Below are positions 17,084 through 23,877 of a stretch of 64,000 nt of DNA, piece after piece. This stretch comes from Acidovorax sp. NCPPB 4044. GTDB lineage: Bacteria; Pseudomonadota; Gammaproteobacteria; Burkholderiales; Burkholderiaceae_C. Position 1 is the stretch's first letter. Every line of letters starts with the position of its first letter. Below the pieces are notes generated by a model. That model had not been told where the DNA came from. It saw only the letters and a list, made by a program, of their open reading frames with translations, and did no database searches. The stretch lies in contig NZ_JAMCOS010000001.1 in NCBI RefSeq assembly GCF_028069655.1, positions 526,001 to 590,000 of the forward strand, read 5' to 3'. The translations under genes were made by a program, and so were the position numbers.

Positions 17084-18858
17084 GGGGTGGGTTCGTTGGC
17101 GAGTTGGTTCAGGAGATGGGAGAAGGCCTCCACGGCGAGCTGCATGTCGTCGCTCGTGGTGCTCTCCAGCGGGTTGTGGCTGATGCCGCCGTTCTGGCCG
17201 CGCACGAACAGCATGGCCTGCGGCATGATTTCGTGCAGCTTCATGGCGTCGTGGCCGGCGCCGCTGGGCATGCGGAAGACCGGCAGGCCCACGGCTTCCA
17301 CGGCGCGCTCCCAGCGCTGCTGCCACGCCGGGTGGCTGGGGGCGGCCGCCGCGAGCATCGACCGTTCGGCCGTGTAGCGCAGCCCGCGGCGCTGCGCGAT
17401 GGCGGCGAGTTCCGCCAGCACGTCGGCCACGAGCGCGTCGCGCTGGGCATCGGTGGGCGCGCGCAGGTCTAGGCTGAACGTGCAGCGGCCGGGCACCACG
17501 TTGACCGACCCGTCCGGCACCTGCAGCTGTCCGATGGTGCCCACCGAATCGCCATCCTGCCCGGCGCGCCGCTCCACATAGAGCGCCAGCTCGGCGACGG
17601 CCGTGGCGGCATCGCGGCGGCGGTCCATCGGCGTGGTGCCGGCATGGCTGGCCACGCCCAGCATCTCGCACACGAAGCGTGCGCTGCCGTTGATCGAGGT
17701 GACCACGCCCAGCGGCAGGCCCTGCTCGTTCAGCACCGGGCCCTGCTCGATGTGCACCTCCACGAAGCCCAGGTAGGCCGCCGGGTCGCGCTGCAGCTTT
17801 GGGATGTCGTCGATGCACAGGCCCGCGTGCTGCATGGCCTCGCGCATCGTCACGCCGTCGGCGTCGCGCTGGTCCAGCCATTCGGGGCGGAAGTCGCCGA
17901 TCAGCGCGCCCGAGCCCAGGAACGTGGCCTTGTAGCGCTGGCCTTCTTCTTCGGCGAAGCCGACGACCTCGATGCCGAAGGGCAGGCGCCGGCCCGCCCC
18001 GTGCAGCGCGCGCACGCAGGCCATGGGCACGAAGATGCCCAGGCGCCCGTCGTACTTGCCACCGTTGCGCACGGTGTCGTAATGGCTTCCGGTCATCAGC
18101 CAGCGGGCGCCGGGCGATGCGGCGTGGTAGCGGCCCACCACGTTGCCCACGGCGTCCACCTCCACCTCGTCGAAACCGCAGTCGCGCATCCAGTGGCTGA
18201 TGCGCTGCGCGCAGGCGCGGTGCGCGTCGGTGAGGTAGGTGACGGTGAGCTGGCCCTGCTCGGCAAAGCCCGGGTCGCTGTGCTGGGCGAGGCGCTCCTG
18301 CCAATCCCAGACGTCGTTGCCCAGGGCCGGCGCGGTGCCGGCCTTGTCGTTCAGCCGGATCTCCGCGATGCGGTGGATCTGGCGCAGCGCCTCGGCCCAC
18401 TCCGCGTCCGGGTGGTTGTTCAGCCGGCGCGCGAAGGTCTCGATGATCTCCTGCCGCGAGAGGCCCGTGCCACGCGGCCCGCGCACCGCCAGGATGAACG
18501 GGAAGCCGAAGCGCGCGTTGTAGTCGGCATTGAGCTGCTGCAGGCGAGCGAACTCCTCGGGCGTGCAATGCGCCAGGCCTGCCTGCGACTGCTCGTGGGC
18601 GGATTCCGCGGTGAGCGGCTGCGCCACCAGGGCCTTGCCGGCCAGCTCGGGGTGGGCGCGGATGAGCGCGAGCTGGGCATCGCGCGGCGCCTGGCCGAGC
18701 ACGCGCACCAGCGCATGCTTGAGGTGCGCGAGCGAGCGGAAGGGCCGTTCGCGCAGCGCCGCTTCTGCGATCCACGGCGAGTGCTCGTAGAGGCCGTCCA
18801 GCAGCTGCAGGGCATCGGCCGGCGTCGCGGTGTTCAACGGGTCGAGGGTGAGGGGCAT
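17080..18858 (-). CDS. Fused OHCU decarboxylase (UraD) and allantoate amidohydrolase
   Basis: 592 aa, two enzymes in one chain. Residues 1-170 are UraD, which decarboxylates 2-oxo-4-hydroxy-4-carboxy-5-ureidoimidazoline to S-allantoin: the catalytic-loop motif AHPELAG (His near 69) and ARFGFPFILAVRG are intact. Residues about 185-590 are an M20-family allantoate amidohydrolase (AllC-like): GSHYDTVRNGGKYDGRLGI (metal His and Asp), EEEGQRYKATFLGS, HIEQGP, and SHAGTTPMDRRRDA in the lid. The fusion skips the allantoinase step, which the preceding gene puuE provides, so one operon covers three consecutive reactions. The start at 18856-18858 is four bases after the puuE stop. Both halves keep their key residues, so I expect both to be active. 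Confidence 0.92.
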   Translation of the reverse strand: MPLTLDPLNTATPADALQLLDGLYEHSPWIAEAALRERPFRSLAHLKHALVRVLGQAPRDAQLALIRAHPELAGKALVAQPLTAESAHEQSQAGLAHCTPEEFARLQQLNADYNARFGFPFILAVRGPRGTGLSRQEIIETFARRLNNHPDAEWAEALRQIHRIAEIRLNDKAGTAPALGNDVWDWQERLAQHSDPGFAEQGQLTVTYLTDAHRACAQRISHWMRDCGFDEVEVDAVGNVVGRYHAASPGARWLMTGSHYDTVRNGGKYDGRLGIFVPMACVRALHGAGRRLPFGIEVVGFAEEEGQRYKATFLGSGALIGDFRPEWLDQRDADGVTMREAMQHAGLCIDDIPKLQRDPAAYLGFVEVHIEQGPVLNEQGLPLGVVTSINGSARFVCEMLGVASHAGTTPMDRRRDAATAVAELALYVERRAGQDGDSVGTIGQLQVPDGSVNVVPGRCTFSLDLRAPTDAQRDALVADVLAELAAIAQRRGLRYTAERSMLAAAAPSHPAWQQRWERAVEAVGLPVFRMPSGAGHDAMKLHEIMPQAMLFVRGQNGGISHNPLESTTSDDMQLAVEAFSHLLNQLANEPTP

Positions 18859-18862
18859 GGCA

Positions 18863-19822
18863 TCACTCCGGGAGGGGGTGCGTCGCGGCCCAGTGGCGCG
18901 CGAGGTCGATGCGGCGGCACACCCAGACGCGTTCGTGCCGCTGGATGTGGTCGAGGAAGCGCTGCAGCGCCGTGATGCGGCCGGGCCGGCCCAGCAGGCG
19001 GCAGTGCATGCCGACGCTCATCATCTTGGGGCGGTCGTCGCCGGCCGGGTCGCCTTCGGCGTAGAGCGCGTCGAACGTGTCCTTCAGGTACTGGAAGAAC
19101 GGATCGGCGTGCGAGTAGCCCTGGGGCAGCGCGAAGCGCATGTCGTTGCAGTCCAGCGTGTAGGGCACGATGAGCTGGGTGGCCTCGGAGCCGTCGGTCC
19201 TGCGCACCTTCATCCAGAACGGGAGGTCGTCGCCGTAGTAGTCGCTGTCGTAGGCGAAGCCGCCGTAGTCGGCGACCAGGCGGCGGGTGTGGGGGCTGTC
19301 GCGGCCGGTGTACCAGCCCAGCGGGCGCTCGCCGGTGAGCTTGCGCAGGATGTCCATGGCCTCGGCCATGTGCGCGCGCTCGACGTCCTCGGGCACGTTC
19401 TGGTAGTGGATCCACTTGAGGCCGTGGCAGGCGATGTCGTGGCCCAGCTCGCCGAAGGCGGCGGCCACGTCGGGGTGGCGCGCCAGCGCCGTGGCCACGC
19501 CGAACACGGTGAGCGGCAGGCCGCGCCGCTCGAACTCGCGCAGCAGGCGCCAGACGCCGGCACGGGAGCCGTATTCGTAGATGCCCTCCATGCTCATGTG
19601 CCGGTCGGCGTAGCTCGCCGGGTTGAACATCTCGGAGAGGAACTGTTCGCTGCCGGCGTCGCCGTGCAGCGTGGCGTTCTCGCCGCCTTCCTCGTAGTTC
19701 AGCACGAACTGCACGGCGATGCGCGCGCCGCCGGGCCAGCGTGCGTGCGGCAGGTGGCGGCCGTAGCCCACGAGGTCGCGCGGGTAGGGCAGGGTGGCGT
19801 CGTAGAGCGGCAGTGCGGTCAT
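18863..19822 (-). CDS. puuE: Allantoinase PuuE (polysaccharide deacetylase family)
   Basis: 319 aa, the size of the metal-independent PuuE allantoinase that opens allantoin to allantoate. The NodB-like fold shows FVLNYEEGGENATLHGDAGS near residue 38, EYGSRAGVWRLLREFERRG, DIACHGLKWIHYQNV and YTGRDSPHTRRLVADYGGF. The usual Asp-His-His zinc triad of deacetylases is altered (NYEEGGEN replaces the catalytic Asp motif), as is typical of PuuE. The start is the ATG at 19820-19822; the open frame upstream overlaps the regulator gene in another frame. The gene lies between an FCD regulator and the uraD/allC fusion on one strand with short gaps, so all are probably cotranscribed from the operator at 20551-20577. 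Confidence 0.93.
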   Translation of the reverse strand: MTALPLYDATLPYPRDLVGYGRHLPHARWPGGARIAVQFVLNYEEGGENATLHGDAGSEQFLSEMFNPASYADRHMSMEGIYEYGSRAGVWRLLREFERRGLPLTVFGVATALARHPDVAAAFGELGHDIACHGLKWIHYQNVPEDVERAHMAEAMDILRKLTGERPLGWYTGRDSPHTRRLVADYGGFAYDSDYYGDDLPFWMKVRRTDGSEATQLIVPYTLDCNDMRFALPQGYSHADPFFQYLKDTFDALYAEGDPAGDDRPKMMSVGMHCRLLGRPGRITALQRFLDHIQRHERVWVCRRIDLARHWAATHPLPE

Positions 19823-19856
19823 GTCGGTGGCTTGCGATGCGGGGAAGGGAGGGGCG

Positions 19857-20522
19857 TCAGGACAGGGCGCGGGAGAGTTCGTTGGGCGGGTGCTCGCGGT
19901 CGAACGCCAGGCTGGCTTCCACATGGCGAAGGTGCTCGTCCATGAGGCGCACGGCCAGTGCTTCGTCGCGCGCGGCCAGGGCCTTGACGATCTGGCCGTG
20001 CTCCTCGTGCGAGTGCGCGGCCTCGGCGGCGCTCTGGTACATGAGGGTGATGAGCGCACAGCGCGAGATCAGCTCGCCCAGCAACTGCGCGAGCACCTCG
20101 TTGCCCATGAGCTCGGCCATGCGCACGTGGAAGTCGCCCAGCAGTTCGGTGCGGCCCGGCACGTCGGCCTGCTCGACCGCCTCCTTCTCGCGTGCCACGT
20201 GCTCTCGCAGCGCGCGGATGCGCGCGGGCGTGACCTCGCGCACGAAGGCGCGCGCCATCTCGGCCTCCAGCATGCGGCGCACGGCGAAGACCTGCCGCGC
20301 CTCTTCGGCCGAGGGGGCGGCCACGAATGCGCCGCGCGCAGGCTCGAGCGTGACGAGCCGGTTCTGCGAGAGCTGGAACAGCGCCTGCCGCACGAGGGTG
20401 CGCGATACGCCGAAATGGTCCGCGAGCTTCTGCTCGGCCAGCTTGGCGCCCGGCAGCAGCCGGTGCTCCACGATGGCCTTGGTCAGGCTCGCGACGATGG
20501 CGCTGGTGGTGGAGGTTTCCAT
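19857..20522 (-). CDS. GntR family regulator, FCD subfamily (third); likely regulator of the puuE operon
   Basis: 221 aa from the ATG at 20520-20522 (METSTTSAIVASLTKAIVEH). Winged helix at residues 10-75 (LLPGAKLAEQKLADHFGVSR, TLVRQALFQLSQNRLV), then an FCD domain (VFAVRRMLEAEMARAF, ELLGDFHVRMAELMGN, HSHEEHGQIVKAL) with metal-binding Asp and His residues. It is the first gene of the puuE-uraD/allC-M20 unit, and its promoter holds a TGCATACA-type operator, so autoregulation and control of allantoin breakdown are likely. The ligand is probably a pathway intermediate; none can be read from the sequence. Confidence 0.9.
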   Translation of the reverse strand: METSTTSAIVASLTKAIVEHRLLPGAKLAEQKLADHFGVSRTLVRQALFQLSQNRLVTLEPARGAFVAAPSAEEARQVFAVRRMLEAEMARAFVREVTPARIRALREHVAREKEAVEQADVPGRTELLGDFHVRMAELMGNEVLAQLLGELISRCALITLMYQSAAEAAHSHEEHGQIVKALAARDEALAVRLMDEHLRHVEASLAFDREHPPNELSRALS

Positions 20523-20550
20523 CGCTGCATGATAGCGGGCGGCCCGTGGC

Positions 20551-20577
20551 TTTGTATGCAGTTTTTGTGCACCAAAA
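20551..20577. promoter_or_regulatory. TGCATACA-type operator in the divergent regulator/glycerate kinase promoter
   Basis: On the - strand TGCATACA (20553-20560) follows GGTGCACA 13 bases away across an A tract, the same layout as at 11578-11604 and 15731-15757. It lies between the start of the GntR gene (20522) and the glycerate kinase gene (20663) and could control both directions. Confidence 0.65.
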
Positions 20578-20662
20578 CTGTGATCCGTATTGGGGCATAC
20601 CCGCACCGGAGCGGTGCGGCGGCGGCTGGCGCGGGACTGCGGCCCTGCGCCAGAATCCGTGC

Positions 20663-22009
20663 ATGACCCTCGACCCCACGCAAGCCGCCGGCGCGCCCTC
20701 CGCTGCGCCCGATCCCGCCGCCGATCCCGCGCGCTTCCTGCGCCACCTGTACGGCGTCGCCGTGCAGGCCGCACTGCCGTCGCTGCGCATGGCCGAGCAC
20801 CTTCCGGCCGTGCCGCGGGGCCGCACGCTCGTGCTGGGCGCGGGCAAGGCGGGCGGCTCGATGGTCCATGCGCTGGAGGCGCTGTGGCCCGCCGACGCCC
20901 CGCTCTCGGGCCTGGTCGCCACGCGCTACGGCCACATCCCGCCGCGGCCCGAGGGCCTGGCGGCCCGCATCGAGATCGTGGAGGCCGCGCACCCCGTGCC
21001 CGATGCGGCGGGCGAGGCGGCGGCGCAGCGCATGCTGGCGCTCGCGCAGGGGCTCACGGCCGACGACCTGGTGATCTGCCTGATCTCGGGAGGCGGCTCG
21101 GCGCTGCTCGCGCTGCCGGCCGAAGGCCTGTCGCTGGCGGACAAGCAGCGCATCAACCGTGCCCTGCTGGAGAGCGGCGCCGGGATCGCGGAGATGAACT
21201 GCGTGCGCAAGCACCTCTCGCGCATCAAGGGAGGGCGCCTGGCCGCCGCGTGCGCGCCCGCGAAGGTGGTGACGCTCGCGATCAGCGACGTGCCGGGCGA
21301 CGACCCGGCCGTGATCGCCAGCGGCCCCACGGTGCCCGATGCGACGACCTGCGGCGACGCGCTGCGCATCCTGGACCGCCACCGCATCGAGGTGCCGGCC
21401 GCCGTGCGCGCCGCGCTGGAGAGCGGCGCGCTGGAAACCCCCAAGCCCGAAGCGGGCGCGGACCCGGCCGTGCACCTGATCGCCACGCCCCGCCAGTCGC
21501 TGGAGGCCGCGGCCCAGGCGGCGCGCGCGGCCGGGATGGCGGTGCATGTGCTCTCCGACGAAATGGAGGGCGAATCGCGCGAGGTGGGCGCGGTGCACGC
21601 CGCGCTGGCGCGTGCGGTGGCCCGGCACGGAGAGCCCTTCGCGCGGCCCTGCGTGGTCCTCTCGGGCGGCGAGACCACGGTGACGGTGCGCGAGCGCCCG
21701 GCAGGCACCGCGCGCGGCCGCGGCGGCCGCGCGGGCGAGTTCTGCCTGGGCCTGGCGCGGGCGCTGCAGGGCCAGCCGGGTGTCTGGGCGCTGGCGGCCG
21801 ACACCGACGGCATCGACGGCGTGGAGGACAACGCCGGCGCGCGGGTGGCACCCGACACCCTCGACCGCGCGGCCTCGGCCGGCCTGCGCGTGGACGAGCA
21901 CCTGGCGCGCAACGACGCCTACGGATTCTTCTCCGCGCTCGGCGACCTGGTCGTCACGGGCCCGACCCACACCAACGTGAACGACTTTCGTGCGCTATTG
22001 ATTTTGTAG
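20663..22009 (+). CDS. ttuD: Glycerate 2-kinase (DUF4147/MOFRL; older name hydroxypyruvate reductase TtuD)
   Basis: 448 aa cytoplasmic enzyme, ATP-dependent phosphorylation of glycerate to 2-phosphoglycerate. Residues 1-240 form the DUF4147 domain (LVLGAGKAGGSMVHAL, VICLISGGGSALLALPAEG, INRALLESGAGIAEMNCVRK, AISDVPGDDPAVIASGP), and the C-terminal MOFRL domain reads VVLSGGETTVTV and ALAADTDGIDG ... GPTHTNVNDF. It completes the path from ureidoglycolate and glyoxylate via tartronate semialdehyde to glycolysis, which suits its position opposite the allantoin operon. The last codons and TAG stop lie inside a palindromic repeat (21994-22044). The start ATG at 20663 has no strong ribosome-binding site. 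Confidence 0.92.
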   Translation: MTLDPTQAAGAPSAAPDPAADPARFLRHLYGVAVQAALPSLRMAEHLPAVPRGRTLVLGAGKAGGSMVHALEALWPADAPLSGLVATRYGHIPPRPEGLAARIEIVEAAHPVPDAAGEAAAQRMLALAQGLTADDLVICLISGGGSALLALPAEGLSLADKQRINRALLESGAGIAEMNCVRKHLSRIKGGRLAAACAPAKVVTLAISDVPGDDPAVIASGPTVPDATTCGDALRILDRHRIEVPAAVRAALESGALETPKPEAGADPAVHLIATPRQSLEAAAQAARAAGMAVHVLSDEMEGESREVGAVHAALARAVARHGEPFARPCVVLSGGETTVTVRERPAGTARGRGGRAGEFCLGLARALQGQPGVWALAADTDGIDGVEDNAGARVAPDTLDRAASAGLRVDEHLARNDAYGFFSALGDLVVTGPTHTNVNDFRALLIL

Positions 22010-22044
22010 CAAACTATTGAATGAATCCGGCGGCATGAGGCCAG
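21994..22044 (+). repeat. Composite palindromic repeat at the ttuD stop codon
   Basis: A 17-bp near-palindrome GCTATTGATTTTGTAGC (21994-22010) is followed by AAAC and, after a short AT-rich stretch, by AATCCGGCGGCATGAGG (22024-22040) and CCAG. The same two-part element occurs in xdhB (46957-47011) and xdhA (49308-49360). Here it supplies the last codons and the TAG stop of the glycerate kinase gene and marks the left edge of the AT-rich islet. Confidence 0.75.
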
Positions 22045-22099
22045 TCCGGCTCAATGACTGCCCTCCTAAATGCAGGCTGGAAACGATTGTTGTCGGCCA

Positions 22100-22390
22100 T
22101 CATTCCATTGAAAAGCGAGAAGGCAATACCCAGAACGCGAAGCCAATTGCTACGTAAATAATTATCAAGCCGATGTCGAGTCTGGGTTGCTGCCAAGCAA
22201 CGCACCCTATGCCCCAGAAGATAAATCCAAGAAATAAAAAGGGAGCTGCGGCCAAAAACACTGGTGCCCCTAAAAATATGTCGTCGAGCGCCCAATGGGG
22301 CGCATGAATAAACAATATCCATCCGGCAGATACAGCGATGGATAAAAATGCGAAAGAGTAGCCGAGCCCGCCGATCACGCGACGCAGCAT
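22100..22390 (-). CDS. Small three-helix membrane protein, candidate immunity protein
   Basis: 96 aa with three hydrophobic segments: about residues 10-27 (YSFAFLSIAVSAGWILF), 42-65 (APVFLAAAPFLFLGFIFWGI) and 73-90. No known family recognised. Its ATG overlaps the stop of the upstream hydrolase gene by one base (TAATG), so the two are translationally coupled. Base composition is AT-rich like the rest of the 22.0-23.9 kb islet and unlike the genome around it. A small inner-membrane protein coupled to a lipase-like gene is the layout of effector and immunity protein in type VI secretion cassettes; that reading is inference. The other frame open at 22014-22322 overlaps it and is less protein-like. 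Confidence 0.65.
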   Translation of the reverse strand: MLRRVIGGLGYSFAFLSIAVSAGWILFIHAPHWALDDIFLGAPVFLAAAPFLFLGFIFWGIGCVAWQQPRLDIGLIIIYVAIGFAFWVLPSRFSME

Positions 22391-23223
22391 TACCTTAGGC
22401 CCTTGCTGTAAAGATAATCGGCAAGCGCATCGCGTCTTTTCTTGCCATCCTCGGAGTTGGGTGCGTAATAAAAATGCCCAGAGGAGTCGAGCATTTGTTT
22501 TCCCAATTCAGGTGCTGACGTCAGGAGCTTGTCTCGGGATATTCCTGCGAATATGGGGTCTCCTTGGGGAGTAAGATCGACAACAATGACGCTCTTGATA
22601 TTTGCATGCTTCTGTAGCTGATGGAGAAAGCCACTTCCAATGGGTGAGCCAATCAGGATGAGGTGGTCTATCTTCGTTCCGGCTTCGGCATAGTTGATCG
22701 CGACTTGCGATACGGCCAAGGATCCATAAGAGTAGCCAATCAGGTTGAACTGATTACCATGTGGGGGGAATCTTTCCAGTAATACCTGAATTTGACTTTT
22801 CCCAGAGCGGAATGCATCTACTCCGATAACAGCATCCATCAGCGTTCCACCCGACCATTTTTTGGGATTGGCCTGTATTAACCGGATGCCTTTCCGGGAG
22901 AAAGCTCTGGCCATGTCGGAAATGTAGCCGCCATTCATTCCAGCACCACCCATGAAGACAGTTCCTCTTATGGCCTCCCCTGGAGAAAAAGTAGCGGCCG
23001 GGGCTGTCAACAGCGCTTGCGCTTTCTCTTCGATGGATGCTTCTTTTAGAGAATTATCCTCTCTGAAAAGAATGGGGTTGTGTATTCGAGATCCTAAGTG
23101 GCCTGGTTGTTGTCCCCATCCGATCCCATCACGAAGAATACATCCTTCTGGAAGTGGTTTTGTATTTAGTGAATAGTCGTATTCTCTGATCCCTGTTGGG
23201 CCTGGCGTAATGTATTGCGTCAT
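22390..23223 (-). CDS. Alpha/beta-hydrolase (lipase-like), candidate antibacterial effector
   Basis: 277 aa, no signal peptide or membrane segment. A serine-hydrolase nucleophile elbow, FNLIGYSYGSLAVSQVA, places the catalytic Ser at 165 (GYSYG), with likely His250 (SSGHFYY) and an Asp among DLTPQGD (216-222). An oxyanion-loop candidate, VFMGGAGMNGG, lies at 89-99. The chain starts MTQYITPGPTG, with an AGAAGAAA ribosome site. No close family recognised; it resembles the lipase class of type VI effectors (Tle-like) in having a bare catalytic domain followed by a membrane protein. AT-rich composition and different codon use suggest recent transfer. A housekeeping esterase is the alternative, but the coupling to a tiny membrane protein argues against it. 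Confidence 0.7.
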   Translation of the reverse strand: MTQYITPGPTGIREYDYSLNTKPLPEGCILRDGIGWGQQPGHLGSRIHNPILFREDNSLKEASIEEKAQALLTAPAATFSPGEAIRGTVFMGGAGMNGGYISDMARAFSRKGIRLIQANPKKWSGGTLMDAVIGVDAFRSGKSQIQVLLERFPPHGNQFNLIGYSYGSLAVSQVAINYAEAGTKIDHLILIGSPIGSGFLHQLQKHANIKSVIVVDLTPQGDPIFAGISRDKLLTSAPELGKQMLDSSGHFYYAPNSEDGKKRRDALADYLYSKGLR

Positions 23224-23324
23224 TTTCTTCTTTTATTTTAATTATTTGATTGGCGGCTTGTATTTTGGATTATTTTATAAAAAATTCTCCGTGGAAATTG
23301 AGTTTAGTGTTGCGAGATAATTGC

Positions 23325-23771
23325 TTATATTAGAAAATTCTCCCAGCGTTTGATGATGATTCTTGCAAGATTGATGACATCGATATGTCTATTTTCAGCC
23401 GTTATTAAAATCCATTCATCGCCTCCGCTGAGTTCCATTGATCCCATGGGCGTATTCCCGCTCAGTGCATGGTCGTAAACGATGGTCTTCGGGTCTGGGT
23501 GCCTTGTCAGAATTAAATGCTTCCCTTTGTTGCAAATATTTCGACAATCGACTAAATCTTGTTGAGATAAGAATTTTTCCAGTTCCGGTATTCTCGATGG
23601 GTTGCCTATTCTTACGTAGTCCTGAATGTGATAGGCAGTGACATAAAAGTTGTAAACATTATCTATATCCGTATCGGCTTCCAGTCGTCTGAGTTCTCGC
23701 TTCGCTTTTTCAAGCATGTCCTGTGCTGTGGTTAGCTGAAAAAATGTACTGGGTATGTTTTGATCTTGCAT
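23325..23771 (-). CDS. Hypothetical protein of the AT-rich islet
   Basis: 148 aa, soluble, unrecognised. Predicted mostly helical in the first 90 residues (TTAQDMLEKAKRELRRLEAD, FYVTAYHIQDYVRI), then a short sheet-like part (GDEWILITAENRHIDVINLA). It contains two Cys-containing turns (DCRNICNKGKHLI) without a recognisable metal site. It lies about 100 bases upstream of the hydrolase gene on the same strand and shares its AT-rich composition, so it came with the islet. It may be an adaptor, a second toxin or an unrelated passenger; nothing in the sequence decides this. Confidence 0.6.
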   Translation of the reverse strand: MQDQNIPSTFFQLTTAQDMLEKAKRELRRLEADTDIDNVYNFYVTAYHIQDYVRIGNPSRIPELEKFLSQQDLVDCRNICNKGKHLILTRHPDPKTIVYDHALSGNTPMGSMELSGGDEWILITAENRHIDVINLARIIIKRWENFLI

Positions 23772-23823
23772 TTTTCGATGAAATTCTCAAAACCAACAGC
23801 GAGGGAAATGGACGATTGGCTCA

Positions 23824-23849
23824 GACCGGGATTTTTAAGCGTCCCGGTC
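23824..23849 (-). terminator. Inverted repeat after ggt, weak terminator candidate
   Basis: GACCGGGA (23824-23831) and TCCCGGTC (23842-23849) form a perfect 8-bp stem about 30 bases after the ggt stop. No U run follows on the - strand, so termination by itself is doubtful. It also marks the right edge of the AT-rich islet. Confidence 0.4.
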
Positions 23850-23877
23850 TTATTGATGAATTTTTGACAAAGCTCCG

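Noticed and set aside
22014..22322. 102-aa frame overlapping the small membrane protein
   Set aside because: Overlaps the 22100-22390 gene in another frame, lacks a ribosome site, and the alternative is directly coupled to the hydrolase stop.
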